Positions 33,371 to 47,000 are shown, counted from the first letter of the stretch. The stretch: DNA of 64,000 nt from Margaritispora aquatica (GCA_007644065.1 VJWN01000026.1:372001-436000), one strand, 5' to 3'. The notes: generated by a model not told the origin, from the sequence alone. Made by a program: numbers and translations.

Positions 33371-35843
33371 CTACTTCTTCCTAAAGCCGCCCTTTCCACC
33401 CATTTTCGACGCAGGTTTGCCACCCTTGATTTTCCTCTTGGCATTCGACTTGTCTTTCTTGAAATTTTCCACCGCTCCCTTTCCATCCCTCTCCGCACGC
33501 CCCTTCTTCCAAACCTTGCCTTCCTTGCGCATATCGTGATCGTCCAATTTCTTCTTGTCCTTATTACTCAGCTTGCCGCCCTTCTTCTTAATACCAGCCT
33601 CAACGCCATTCAACTCGGCTTTACCGGCCTTCTTAGAAGCTAGCTTGTCCTGCTCGCTCTCGAACCAAGTCCGCTTCGGCCGACCCTTGATCTCGGCTTC
33701 GTGCACCATGATATTTTCACCTCTCCGAACTTGCATCTCTGCTTGTGACAGCTGCTTATCTTCTTTCTCTTCGACTAGGATCTCCTCAATCTCGTCTTCC
33801 ATGTCGTCGACTTTGGTAGCCCACTCGTCGGCTTCGTTGGCTTCGATGACTCGACTGACAATCTTGGCACCTTGAGTGCGACCTGCTTTCACAGCTGCTT
33901 TAACGACCTTACGATCTGTCTCAGCGGCAAGAGTGCATGCTCGACCTTGACGACCAGCACGAGCTGTTCGACCGACTCTGTGGAGGTATATTTCATGCGA
34001 TTGCGGTGCTTCGTAGTTGATGACTGTGTCTACGCCCTTGATATCAAGACCACGAGATGCAAGATCGGTGGCCAGGAGGAAGGAGGCTTTGCCATCTCTG
34101 AATGCTTCTACACTTGAGATACGCTATGGAAGGTTAGCTTTCAGTAAGACTACTATCATTTAAACGCACCTGTTCTTGACTCATGCTTCCATGGAGCTCT
34201 GTAGCCTTAAGCCCAGAAAGTCCAAATATCACACGAGCTCTGTGTGCCTCCTTCTTTTGCCTGAAGAAGACAATTACACGATCTGTGTAGACATTTGCAC
34301 ATAAGTACAAAAGGTATCCCATACGCTTCTTCTCTCTTCCTGGTCGTAGACGAATGAATTCCTGAATTAAAGTTCCGACAGTCTGGTTCTGAGAATCCAC
34401 CATTAAACGAACAGGCCGATTCAACCCAACACGAATGAGATTGTCCACAGACGAAGTCATGGTTGCAGAGAAAAGCATAGTTTGTCTTGACTTGGGAATA
34501 GTAGTCAAGATCTCGTTCAATTCGTCGGCAAAACCTGCTTCCAACATTCGATCGGCTTCATCGAGAACCAGAATTTCGAGGGTGTCCACTGTAAAACTTA
34601 CTGAATTCCGCATGTGATCAATGAATCGACCTGGAGTTGCAATGATGACATCTGGACGCAACCTCAATTCTGCTTCCTGAACCTTGAGACTGAGACCACC
34701 GACTGCAAGACAGAACTTGATATCTGTATGACTGGCCAGCTTTGTAGCAACTGCGTGACATTGGATAGCCAACTCACGAGTGGGCATGAGAATGGCTACG
34801 CGACTCGTAGGAACTTTCTTAGGTCGGTAAAGCAGACGCTCTAAGACAGGGACGATAAAAGCTGCAGTCTTTCCGGATCCAGTGACAGCTCCACCAACGA
34901 CATCTTTACCCAGTAGTGCTACAGGTATAGTCTTCGCCTGAATTGGAGTCGGCTGCGAGAATCCAACAGCGGCCAAACCACGAAGGATAGGTCTTGACAG
35001 CGACATTGCTTGGAAGGATGAAGTATTCACTGGCTTTGCGCCTTTCACTGGCTTCTCCTCTGGTGCGAAGAATGCCTCTCGTCGCGCCGCCTCTTCATCA
35101 TCCTTATCTTCCTCTTCACCAGAAGATCCCTCAGAGGCCATATCATCTGGGTGGGGAGCTGGACTGGCAACAGATTCGTCATCAGAGTCACCATCTCCAT
35201 CTTCCTCCTCCTCTTCGTCAACGGCGTCCGGTCCTGCCTCGTCACCAGATTCTTCTTCATCTGAAGCCACGCCCATACCAAACCCGTCTTCTGCCATGAA
35301 CTCATCGGCTTCATCATCAATCTGGAGGTCGTCCCCATCCTCCTCATCTTCATCGATTTCGCTGCCCTCAGCACTTCCAGCTTCGTCTTCCACAACATCC
35401 TCCTCAGCATCTGGGTTCTTCGCCTGCCCTTTCTTGTATCTCACTCTGGCAATAATATCGTCGATATTCGTGGCTAGCTTGTCGCCTCCTTTGGGTTCCG
35501 CCAATCCCTTCCGCGCACTTTCAAAGCCCCAGCCTTCAAACTCCTCCATTGCACCTTCTTTCCCGTCCTCCAATTGAAATTCAAACTCGGAATCCATGGC
35601 GCCATCATCTTCGTCCTTTGCTCCCCAGATGCCCTCGCTCTCGGCATCTTTTGGCTCATCTTCTGTTGCATTCGACTTTTTCGATTTCTTGGACTTTTTG
35701 GATGAGGAAGCTGCATCTAATTTTCGTTTCTTGGAGGATGGCGGGGGAGATTTTGGGATCTCCTCCTCTACCAGGTCTTCCTCATTGTCAGATAGAGTCA
35801 GAATGAAGTCTTCTTCAGCTTTTCTTTTCGTGGGAGGCGCCAT
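33371..35843 (-). CDS. DRS1: ATP-dependent RNA helicase Drs1 (DEAD-box)
   Basis: Two exons (35843-34170 and 34123-33371) join in phase 0 to 808 residues. The first ~270 residues are a long acidic, Ser/Lys-rich region typical of Drs1/DDX27. The helicase core follows: Q motif around [20 protein letters not shown], motif I AVTGSGKT (about 319-326), [12 protein letters not shown], motif [11 protein letters not shown] (about 426-434), motif III SAT (459-461), and after the splice junction [19 protein letters not shown] and [13 protein letters not shown]. The C-terminus is a coiled, Lys-rich tail ending GGKGGFRKK. Drs1 acts in the nucleolus in 27S pre-rRNA processing and 60S assembly. The intron (46 bp) falls inside the second RecA domain. 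Confidence 0.95.
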
Positions 35844-36760
35844 CTTGAACTAAAGATTGTGTTGGACTTTGAAGACAATTTTCCAGGCTTGACATTTCTT
35901 CGGCAGAATTTTTGGAGACCGGGGTGCGGCTGCTGGAATGGGCTTAGCGCCAGATCTTGGCATTAACGACACTTCATCGGTTCGAGCTTCATACAGATCC
36001 TTAGAGCGACCACTCAGACCTATGAAGAACAAAACTCCATCTTCTCTTCTTCGCCCCGGACCGCAACGTAAGATATTTACTCTTACTTCGAGCGCAGTGT
36101 GAGGCGAGGGGTTTGGGCCCCCACCCCCCCATCAACCAAAGAACGAAGGGAAGAGACGAGCTATGGTAAACTAATTGCATTCTCAAGTTTTTTTTTTGGT
36201 TTGTTTTCTAATCCCTAAACTATCTAAATCCCCCAGACTTAAAAAAGAACATCTGATCATTTCCTCAGCAAAACCTGTCAGGCTGCTAGCTGTCAGATGC
36301 AAACAAAGGGCTGGCCCATCCTTCAATCCATTTCGGAGAGTACCAATTGCTGTGCGGAAAAGAAAACCAAACAAAAGAGAAAAAGTTTCCATACTGCCAT
36401 TCCCAATCATAGATGATCAATGCCAATCTCTGGAGACTTAGAGTTCTAAAGCAAACTCTTCATGTATCGAGATTCGAGGATTATCTAAGGTAGGATATGG
36501 GGTTCAGATCTGAACAGCCGATCTCGGAAGACGTGTAAGTTCAGATAGACTGCCCTGCAAGCCAGGCTAAGGGCAAGTATTGCAAAATCTCTCATTATTT
36601 ACCACTGCTCTCATCATTTCCTTGTTGAATTTAGTTCGGACTCAAAAGTAGAAGAGAAAGAGTACACATACCCAAAGGAAGATCAAGTTGATCGTGAAGC
36701 TATATGAGGACCATTCAATCTTGATATGAATGCCATGGTCACTTTTGCTTCCACGTAAAT
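35844..36760. other. Intergenic, DRS1 promoter and 3' flank of GNAT gene
   Basis: 917 bp with a polypyrimidine/C-rich tract near 36118-36130 and a poly-T tract near 36187-36195. A reverse frame of 60 codons near 35850-36032 has no motif. No gene is supported. Confidence 0.5.
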
Positions 36761-39700
36761 TTAGACGTATTGGTCGAAGTTGCATTCATGGTCTGCCTCG
36801 CACTGGAGGTGGTGAATGTCAATAAACTGTGCCGGGATATGAGCAATAGAAGTACGACCCCAGTGTCTGTTGACACCACCAGGAATGAACTTGAAGGTGC
36901 TTGCCAACCACTCTGAGAGCCAGGGGTAATATGGATCATTGTGTACATAAGCTGGGACCTGAAACTTCATCATGTGCCAGCGTCCAGTGCCACCCAGCTC
37001 ATAAACAGGATCATTATTCTGATTGACGAAACGGCAAGAATCTCTCCATGCATAGCCAAAACAGAGGATGTGAATAAGTTGATCAAGTAAGTTGCGTCCA
37101 ACACCTTTTCGTGTGTAATTGATGTCAACATAAAGCTTTAGGTCGATGGTATATCGGTGCATTCCGTGCTTGCCCCCCACTAATCCATATGCAGCACGAT
37201 CGGTCGATGCAAAGCCAATAACGTGTTCTTGATCTGGGAGGACTTCCTTTGTAGGTGCTGGCATCTTCTGCTTGCGACCTCGATTACTGTAGGCTTGTGG
37301 CTTAGCCGGTTTGGAAGAGACGAACTTCCCACGGACAGCGACAAGAATAGGAAGCTTCTCTGCTAGAGCATATCTAATGAATTGTTGAGCCATCTCAATT
37401 GTGATTTCTGTTTGGTCTTCTGGGATGATTGTGTTGACAACATAGTAGTTGTAGATATTTCGAATATCTTCGGCGTCCTTCATCTCGACTGGACGAACGT
37501 ACATGTCTATCTCTGGGGCAAAAAGATCTGGAGTGTCTTCGATCTTTGCTCGCTCAATCTCCAGGTAACGAGCAGAATGGGCGCGGTCCAAAGCTTGCCT
37601 GAGCTGTGTTTTGTTGAATTGGTCCTTGATGTATGCATCCGACTTGCTCTGACTTGTTTGTGTAAGTCTCTTTTGTTCATTCGAACAGTTAATAGTGTCT
37701 AATAAATTATCAGCACTGATCCACGAATTTTCTCGTTATAATCTTACCTGGTAGAGACTCTGGCTGGAAGACTACGTTACCAAATGTGGCATTATTAATT
37801 GGGTATTGGCCGAGAATGAACTCTGCGACCTTCGTATCAACCATACATTTAGGACCATGTGGGGCTTGATCTATCCATATTTCAACGAACTTATGGACAA
37901 ATGAATTATCAAAGCGCATCCACTGTTCGATGCAGTTTGTATTAGTTTCATTTGCTGTAAGTACGGGATCATTGAGTGGAACTTACAGGAGATGCCCATG
38001 TTGAATCTCCCCAAGCAGGATTAGCACCCTTATTGCAGTTCCCCAGTACGCCACGAACATCTTCATCTTCAACTCCATTGTCGCTGATGCACTCATAATT
38101 GAAAGAATCACTGGAATTTCGAGGAACAATTGCGTCATCCTCGGGCAGTACCATTTCAACTGGTGGACCTACACCACTAAGCCATTCAGCATACTTTGCG
38201 GGATCTTTCAAGACCTCAACAAGTGATGAATGAATTGGCCAAGCGCCTGAATGTTGCGGACCTTGCTCACGAGCCTTGGTCAATGGTGGTAGCTCAAATG
38301 GAATTGAGATCGTCTGTCTCATGGGAGGGATATCGTCAACGTCAACAAACTTAGCAGGTGAAACATCGGGCTTAAGCGCAGACTTTTTTGGTGCTGAAGA
38401 AGGGTTATGGACAGCTGCGGCAATGAGAACCACTGCAGCAGACTGAGTAACCCGAGCAGGGGGTGCATTCTGAACTGATGGGAGCTTGGATGATGCGTTG
38501 TCTATTTTTGGGACCTCCTTCTTTTCGACGTAAAACTTGCCGGTGGGAGCGCTGTTCTTGATATGCTTAATGAAGCGCGTGCTATCCTCTGTAATTTTGA
38601 AATGTGGATTATCGATGGGAAGGCGGAATGGTGATTGAATAGGACGAGGCGATGGGATTTTGCCTATGAAGAGAATCAACGCTGTAGATTATCTGAGCAA
38701 GATATCAACTCACCAAATCGATATGAAGTCAATGATTTCTCGGAGTTGATTGGACTTGGTGAACGGACTCTTCCATTCGGCCGTGGCTCCTCAGGAGAGA
38801 CCTCATGCAATGGCTTGCGATAATCATTGTTGTCTAAGTTTGAGATTAGCTGGTGCTCTAGGAACAGACAAAAAGCGCGAATCGGGTTAGAGGACATACT
38901 GAAAGAGGAGAATGGCTTATTGCCCTTGAGCAAAGCAGCAGCAAATACAGCTGTAGATGCATCTAAATCGGCAGTCTTTGGGTTTTTGTGGGCGACAACT
39001 TTGTTCATGCCACTTGTTGGTGGAGTTACAGCTCGAGGAACTTCTGGTTGGATTATAGCTGGGGCAGATGTGATGTTCTGGGAAATCGAAACCTTTGATT
39101 GCGCAAGCTCAAGGACTGCAGTAGCGCGCTCTGGCTCTGGAAGCACAGAAATATGAGATTCAATAGTCATGACGGCAGGAGTCGGAGTCTGAGAAGAAAC
39201 CGAAACATCTGGCTGAATTTCAACTGTAGTCGTGCCTTTATCTGCAAATTTATTGTCAACTGGAAAAGGTCAATATGTGCACATCGAACAAGGAAACTAA
39301 AGAAAGAGTTAGATTCACCTTTCATGGATGACATTTTATCAAGCATGAACTTTGTCCACACGTCTTGGATGTTGGCGTCTGTAGTTTTTACGTGAGTAGC
39401 CATTCTAGAGATAGAGGCAGAGATCGCTGGGATGCTCGAAAGTTGCTTGTTTGCTTGGACACGTGTGGATGTAATTGTATTTGTACCAGTAGTAGTGGCA
39501 ACTTGAATCTTGTGGATCTGCGAAGCAACTGCAGGAATATGTGCAGCCTTAACCGAGATTTGAGTGTTGATGACTTGGGAAGGGGCGTTTGGCCATTGAC
39601 TTGTTCGAAGATGAGGTGGCAGGTGTCGTTCTTCATCAAAGGTATTAGAAGTAGGACTCTGCACAACGTCTAAGAATATCGTTAGTCCAATTCATTGTTC

Positions 39701-40329
39701 CGCAAGCACAGGAATTGATCTTACCACGAGCAGTCAAATCCTGCGCAGTTTCAGAAGAGGCAATCGAGATTTGATCCTTTGCAGAAACTTGAACATTCGA
39801 TGCAGGAAATTTGGCGCCGTCAACCTTGACCTGAAAAGTGGCTGCCTTTGGGTTCAGATTAGATCTGGTAGAACAAACTGATGCAGGCTTCACAATGGGG
39901 ATGGCATTGGACGGTCGAACAGTTCTGACAGTGACAGGTGTAGAGATGCGAGAAGAATTGGCCCACACTACAGGAGCAGCCTTCGGATCTCGACTCTGAG
40001 CAGTCCAACCATTAGGGTTCTCTGGGTTCCATCTGGATGCTATACATATCAATCAGCATCAAGTTCAACTTGAGGTGGGGGGAGGGGAGGGGAGGATATT
40101 TGCAGCTCGATCTACAGATTGCCCAACATGCAAGAAGATGCTGTGCTATCTTTTCGAAGACTACTACAAGAATACAGATAGACAAGAGGAGATACATACC
40201 AGCTAGATTGCGTGTACTGGCTAGTTTCGTCATGTCGGCATCGAACTTGGCGCGCTCAGCAGCAGTCATTGGCGCATCGACGTACTTTCTGACCGCGTTG
40301 ATGTCTTTGGAATCGGGGAGTTGAGACAT
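36761..40329 (-). CDS. Large protein with C-terminal GNAT acetyltransferase domain
   Basis: Eight exons: 40329-40200, 40039-39725, 39669-39319, 39241-38900, 38833-38714, 38663-37987, 37922-37748, 37698-36761. They sum to an intact frame of 1015 residues. Residues 1-700 are mostly low complexity (Ser, Thr, Pro, Val, Ala) and probably disordered, starting MSQLPDSKDINAVRKYVDAP. The last exon (residues about 704-1015) holds the GNAT fold: YVRPVEMKDAEDIRNIYNYY as strand and helix 1, VIGFASTDRAAYG, then the acetyl-CoA loop DINYTRKGVGRNLLDQLI with RKGVG matching the R/Q-x-x-G-x-G/A signature. The substrate is unknown; a nuclear regulatory acetyltransferase is only a guess. I recognise the domain but not a named family for the full length. 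Confidence 0.85.
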
Positions 40330-42843
40330 TGCTGCAAAGCAAGCAATGAATAAGCGTATGTGTTGAGTGTTTCAAAACCAAAGTTGATTGAAGGTTGAAT
40401 TGTAGAAGTTAAACCGTCAATTGTGGTTGTTTTTCGAAACACAAGGTTGGAAATTTTTATCTGGTGAAAGCCTTTTTATATCTACCTACTCGCGAATGTT
40501 TTGGGGTTTGCGCTAAAATTAATCTTTTCGCTTGCCATTGTCATCTGCTCCCATTGTCAGACGCGATCGCGCTATATTTCGGTGCCTATGTTTCTAGCTA
40601 TTGACTAAGAATGTTTCCTCAGCCTGCCCGAGGCCGTATTGTTCAAATTGAATCCAGCGAGGCGGTATTGACACTTGATGGCATGCGTTCTTCGGATCGA
40701 GTACAACTAGTAATCTCCCAGTCCTATCAAAAACTTCTCAGACTTCATCAGTATTGCAGAACTGCCATGACATAAAATCTTGTATAGGTGCAATGCTGTT
40801 CTAATTCTCATGAGTCCACAATGCTCACTTCGCAGTATCATAAGATTATCATGTAATGCAAAGCCATGCACGACAGTATTTCGGCAATCATCAATCACCA
40901 TTTCCATCTCAATGATAACTGCTTTAACTCTGGTACCAAAGTCAGCGACCTGCTTCGCAACTGGGCCCATCATCAGCCCCTCACCTTTCAGCATGTAACC
41001 ACACCCCCCCCCCCCTTTCGAGCGAGGCCCGTGAATTACCTCTCTTTTTTATACCTTCCACGAGTTTACGCATTCTTCTCTTGGTCCCAAGTCATCAAAA
41101 ACAATTGAGTTATGTTTTCGGTACCAGAATGCGATCCTGTATAGCAACCATATTTCGACTTTGTTGTCATCTCAGAATTTCGGAGAACTTGCTGCTAAAT
41201 ATGAATTGAGTTCTCCCATTACAATTTAGAGTGGAACAGTTGTAGCTCTGAGTCTCCTTATTAAGTGCGATGTGGTTGTTCCTCGACTTTCTCTTCTGAC
41301 AGTAGTAGGAATAGACAAGCAAGGGACAAATTTTAGTCTTTGTGGAAGTATTTGAGGGATACGCAGTTACTTGACTTTCTCGCGAAGATCCAACCATGCT
41401 GATAATTTTCAAATAATACACTTACAGGAGTTGATATGAAGGTAGAGGTTCCTTGATACTGTCTGGCTAACATGGTAGGGCTGTGAACATAAGATTAAAA
41501 CACAGTAAGCGCATAGAGAACCGCGAAAACATATCTGCCAACTCGTTTTATGCAAAACATTGAATTCTTGCGCAAGTTTTTATCAGCAACCAGCACTTAA
41601 TGTTGAGTTGATGAGGAAGTGTTGTATGCAAAATGGGTTCACTGTGCTTACCTCGACTTTAAAAATGTCTTGGTACAACTTAAGCGAAAGGAATGTCGTG
41701 GATTAGAGGAGTTCTACTTACTGACCTCTTTCACACCACATTTCCATGATTACTAGTCATTTGCTGGCGGCTGTATTAAGCGAAGAGCAGAGGCTTCGAA
41801 ATGAGTCTTTGTACAAGATCTGCCAGCTATCATGCGACTCAAGGTTCGTGCACATGCTTCTGCTGCCATCGCTCCATTACAAAGACAAAGCATTTGCACT
41901 TTTCTTCCTCAATCACGATTTTAGGGATTCAATTTACTCATATTATCGTTCTGGGCTAGAATGGCAAGAGAGGGAGCTCTTTGAAATATCAAGTAACAAA
42001 ATCTGAATGCCTGACACTCACATTAATTTGTGTGAGCATTAGCACATAGTAACTCAGAGTTGTGAATTTTGTACAGGGATTCATCAGGGAACTTTGGAGA
42101 TCTTTGGAGGACGAGAAGAAGCACGCCAAATTAAGTCAGATTGGTTCGACTTCAGATTGAATGATTTTAATCTGGTAACAGCACCACGGAGACCAGGAAT
42201 TATCATGATATCCTCGACGAGAAGAAAGTTATTCTTTGCAGAGAAGTTCGCTGACAGAAGCCCGTTGTGACTTTTCGGGACGCAGTCTTTGGATCACAAG
42301 TTGATACTCCTAGGTACGTTCTGGTACAAGTAAAAAATGCCCAAGGGCAAACCGCTTCAGCCCTTCAGCATATATGATATTCTCTCGCCTGCCTCTCAGA
42401 AAAAGGAACTGTAAATCGTTGAACAGAACGATGCTTATTTGCGACAGCTTATGCAGACAGAATGATCACTGAGTTTCGAAATTCGGAGCAAATAGCTTGC
42501 TTTTTGATGGTGCTCGGTATTAAGAGACAGAGATCGTACACTGAAAAAACTTCTCATCACTAAATTAATAGGACTCGAGCTATAGGACTTATTGTTATTT
42601 TAGGTTATGACTATAATTGAGGACATTTTGGATAATACGAGCATGAAGGCTCACCTTTTCCTCCCTTCCTTAAAATACTTAGCCATTACAGTTAAACTAG
42701 ATTCTGTTTGTTCCAAAAGGTAAAATGTAAGCATTTTAGTACCTGCTAGCAGCTCCCGACGATCACGTGCCACTTGACATCTCTGAAGTTTCTCGAGATA
42801 CTTTTGTCCTATATCGGACAATTGAACCACATTCAAATCCAAG
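40330..42843. other. 2.5-kb divergent intergenic region
   Basis: This lies between two divergent start codons. It holds a 12-bp poly-C tract (41004-41015). An 86-codon forward frame (41746-42006) has no motif. No splice-linked gene was found. The right end carries a CACGTG site next to ARL2. Confidence 0.5.
42764..42769. promoter_or_regulatory. CACGTG E-box upstream of ARL2
   Basis: A perfect CACGTG palindrome lies 75 bp upstream of the ARL2 start codon. That distance suits a proximal promoter element; the factor is unknown. Confidence 0.4.
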
Positions 42844-43586
42844 ATGCTATCAATCCTTAGAAAAGCAAGGCTAAAGGACAAGGAGTTAAGGCTATTGTTG
42901 CTTGGCCTGGACAATGCTGGCAAAACCACCATTGTGAAAAGGATAATGGGTGAAGACGTAAACACAGTGAGCCCAACTCTAGGCTTCATCATCAAAACAA
43001 TCGATTATGAAGGGCAAGTAACTCTGTCTTTACTGCCTACTCTTACTAACCCTGATCCAGATACAAGCTGAACATATGTGAGTCTTTGAAAATCCCTGCC
43101 ATGACCTGTTGTTGATCGTCCAAGGGGATGTTGGAGGCCAGAAGACTCTTCGTTCGTACTGGAGAAACTATTTCGAGAAGACAGATGCCTTGATCTGGGT
43201 AGTTGATGCTACTGACAGACTGCGGATTGATGATTGTCGAGAAGAGCTTCATGGTCTTCTGCAAGAAGAGGTTTGCTACTTCATCCCTGAAGGATGCATG
43301 ATGATGCTTACTCGAATGATAGAGGCTCTCTGGGGCCAGCCTGTTGGTGTTTGCCAATAAGACGGATGTGAACGGATGCATGGATGAAGCAGAGATTCGA
43401 CAGGTAGTTTTGTATCACTATGATGGAGACTGCGTAACCCTAACTTCCGTTTAGGGGCTCCAACTCGCTGCAATCAAGACACACAAGTGTAATCTCATAA
43501 GATGCAGTGCTATAACTGGGGCAAATCTCAAAGAGGGACTTGCCTGGGTCGTACAAGATGCTAAAGACAGACTGTTCCTATATTAA
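42844..43586 (+). CDS. ARL2: ADP-ribosylation factor-like GTPase Arl2
   Basis: Five exons (42844-43013, 43061-43077, 43125-43270, 43323-43403, 43455-43586) give 181 residues, the normal Arl2 size. The P-loop is GLDNAGKT (21-28), switch I ends [15 protein letters not shown], and the G3 motif WDVGGQ is split across two junctions. G4 is ANKTD and G5 is RCSAITG. The sequence [20 protein letters not shown] is typical of Arl2 rather than Arf1, and there is no Gly2 for myristoylation, as in many Arl2 proteins. Arl2 regulates tubulin folding cofactors and microtubule assembly (yeast Cin4, fission yeast Alp41). Intron 1 is 47 bp and has a GC donor (GCAAGT). Exon 2 is only 17 nt. Confidence 0.95.
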
Positions 43587-44085
43587 TATATCTGAACGTC
43601 GTTGCTGGGATATTGGCTATAATGATCCAGTGGTACGTTAGAGAGGTAGTGTTGAGTAGTCAGGTACCCGCATGCATAGTGTGTTCAGGGTCAAGTGCCT
43701 GTTGTTTTTCGAGTAAACAATAAAGGAAGAAGACATTAGAATGGCTATGTGGCAGCAATTACTGGTTGGAATTCTAGAAAGCTTCGTCCATAAGATAGCA
43801 TAAGATACTATAGTATAAGGTAGTAGGGGAGGAGTAAAAGTTTCCGGCTGGATTCTGCTTGCAGCAGAGAAGGTCATGCAGAAGGCCGTGCTTTGGTGAG
43901 AACGGAGCTAAGGAAACGCTCGAACCTCTTCATAAACAATCCTTACTGTATTGGATATCTTCATTGAATTGTGCCATACCCATTTCGAAAAGCATTTGCC
44001 TTTTCTTCAAAGAGGTACCCCGCTGGACGGCGTGACTTGTCTTGTCTTGTCTTGTGCTCGTGCTTCAGTAATTTTCTTCGCCATC
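43587..44085. other. Intergenic / 5' UTR of gelsolin-like gene
   Basis: 499 bp between ARL2 and the DUF4045-gelsolin start. It ends with a (CTTGT)4 run about 30 bp before the ATG, probably inside the 5' UTR. Confidence 0.5.
44036..44055. repeat. (CTTGT)4 microsatellite in presumed 5' UTR
   Basis: Four perfect tandem CTTGT units end 30 bp before the start codon of the gelsolin-like gene. A pyrimidine-rich leader element of this type may affect transcription start or translation, which is speculative. Confidence 0.85.
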
Positions 44086-47000
44086 ATGTCTGCGCCATCC
44101 AATCCAGAAGCATCCGAAGAGGTGAGTGACTTTTTGCTGCGGATCAAACAATTGGGCGAAAAGCACCAGGAAGAAGACGAAGAACGAAACAGAAAACTGG
44201 AGGAGGAAATCCTAGCCAGACGCGCTCGTCGGGCGGGTAAGCAATTCAGATCTGTGAGCGTACAAAAGCAAATCCTAACGTTCGTGAAGAGCGAGCCAGA
44301 TCTATATCTCCAACGAAGTCATCTCCAGCTGGTACTCCCTCGCCCTCAAGAGTAGATTCCACACCTCGACCCGATTTGGCGCAAGACGATACGATGGAGA
44401 AGTTGACTGGGGCCAAAGAGAACACAACGGCACCTCGAGCCTCTCCTTTTCAACGGCGCCCTCATTCTCAAGCTCCTGAAGGCCGACGAAGTCGTCCACT
44501 TTCAATGGTAGCTACAAACAATGACACGCGATCTCCGAGAGATACACCAGACCCGTCATCTGTGACAGAACCTTCCTTCTCTAGGGAGCAGATTGCACAA
44601 AGCTTAAGTACCAAGGATCCGGCCTGGTTTCGACAAACCGCAGACAGAGGTCTCAACTCGCCAGCATACAGAAAGAACCAGGTGGAGGATGAGGAAAGAT
44701 CAGATCACGGATCAGCTTCTGCCAGAGTTCAGATGCCAGGAATGTCGCGAGGCAGTTCTGCGGCCCAGCCTCAGGTAGAAGAGCTTCCTGAGCGTTCCTC
44801 TTCACCTCTGCGGTCCAGCACATATCAGCCCAATTCTGGTAGCTTTGGCTCTCCAATGCCATTGACTCCAGCTCAGAAATTGGATCCTCCATCTGAGTCG
44901 AGACTGGAAAATCGCAGCCCAGCCATGTCACCATCACAAGGTCGAATCTCACCTGAAAGACTTGATAGGCCCACATCACCAACGAAAGGAATGGGCGGAT
45001 TCGTTCAAAGTGCCATGATGAAGAGATCAGATAGTGTCAACAAAAGATGGAGCGTCCAATCACCCCCCGGACTTAGCAGGGGCAACTCTGTTGCTAGCAA
45101 CCGCAGCAGCGCTGATAGCGCTCTTTCCTTGGGCAAAGTTATCAGTATGCCGGTGCGTGATTCAAAACCACCAAACTTGAGTGGAGACAGCTCGCCCAAG
45201 GTCAACTCAAGACCATCGTCCAGTCACAGTAATGCCACAGTCACTCAAGATCGCCCAGGAACAGCAAACTCCATGAAAAGCAACATGACAACTTCCACCA
45301 CTAACACCACTAACGATGGCTTTATCAAACCGGCCCTGCCAATCTCACGGACACAAACGCCTATGGGTGTGAGAACAAACCAGGGTGGAGACTCATCCGA
45401 TACTCCAACACGAGGCGAGACTACCCCTCCAACAAGCCCCTCTAAGACTATGGACTCGAGGCGATGGAGTCCTACGAAATCGAGTTGGCTCGAAAGTGCT
45501 CTGAATAAGCCCGATTCCCCCAAGCCAAAAGCAGTCCCACCCCCACAGCAACCCGCATGGATGGCGGAGATCAACAAAGCAAAACAGAAATCAAGCGTAG
45601 ATCTTGGTCGTGCTCCTACACCAGGTCCAAAACACGAAGTCAGCATTGGAGGCTTGATGCGGTCACCACCTTTAGGCGGCGTCACCAAGCCAGTGAGCAT
45701 TAGCGGCCTTCCCGCAGGATTCTCACCCGCTCCCATAGCTAGGACCCGTCATGAAAGTATCTCTTCTCAAGCCAGCAAAGATTCATCAAACACTATTGAA
45801 TCTTCAGGTGCGAGCCTTACTAGTCCAACTGCCCCTGGGATTGCATCTACCTTGAACAAGGCGAAACCCGAAACCCCACCCAAAAAAGATTTCAGAGCAA
45901 GTTTGAAGTCTCGCAAACCCGCTTCGGAAGCTACTGAAACGAGCGAACCTGAGTTCAAGAATGTTTTTGGACAACTGAAGCGAACGAAAACCCAAAATTA
46001 TGTGGCACCAGATGAGCTGAAGGATAACATCACGCGTGGGAAACTAGCTTTGAATCTTACTGGAGGACCCAAGAAGACTGAGCGTAAGGATGAATTTAAG
46101 GACGCAATATTGAAGAAGAAAGATGATTTCAAGAAAGCCCAACATGAAGGCAGAGGTGTTACACGGTCTACTAGTGGTGGCACTCAGGATGCTCCTCTTC
46201 CGGAAGCTCTGGCTAAGAGGAGAGCATTAGGGAGATCTGATTCTGTTACGAATGGTTCTAGCTCTGGTGTTACTGACACAGTTCCAAGCCAGCGTAGCGT
46301 TGTCGAATCTCCAAAGCCAAGTTTGCTGAAGGATGTCGATGCACCAGGTCGTCTCCAAGCGAAAGAGCCTGTTGTTAGCAAGCTCGCTGGACGTCTGAAT
46401 CCCGGTCTCGCTAATATACTTGCTCGTGGACCTCCTGCTCCCTCGAGTGATAGCCCCGGTACTTCTAGTCTCTCTTCTTCCTCACGCGCCGACAGTACTT
46501 CGATGACTGAACCTGCTGATTCAGGACCACAATTGACTCACATGACAAAAGGGCGTGCCCGCGGTCCACGCAGGAAGGCTCCCACGAACACTATTGCACC
46601 AGCAGCAGTTTCTACATCTAAGTCAGAAGACGGTCTTCCGGACGGAATCGTGTATGCAGATCCCAAGCCTACCCTCACGACGCATTCCATCGAAACAGAA
46701 CCGTTAACATCGATCAAAACGGCTGGTCGCAGTCTTCCACCCCAGAAAGATGCCGAGAACGATGAGCCTCAACCTCCATCACCACGTAAACTAGATCTCA
46801 AACGACGGTCACAATTTTTACAGGAAGTGCCAAACAAGAACTTGAAGGCAGAGCTGCAGTTGGGGTCCCCTAAACCACTTTCACCTACCAAAAGAGCTAA
46901 TTCCATCGAGATACCCGTAAAAAGCCCAGCATTGCAATCTAAAGCTTCTAACTCGTCGCTTTCGAAATCAAAGCCCAACACTCCTATCAAGTCGCCTTCT

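Noticed and set aside
36505..36535. Sequence resembling a sequencing-adapter fragment (ccgatctcggaagacgtg)
   Set aside because: Only a partial, imperfect resemblance, with ordinary flanking sequence; judged coincidental.
41004..41015. 12-bp poly-C tract as a possible functional element
   Set aside because: Simple homopolymer in non-coding sequence; no context supports a function.
45245..45736. 163-codon reverse frame inside the gelsolin-like gene
   Set aside because: Shadow of the Ser/Pro-rich coding region; composition mirrors the sense codons and no family matches.
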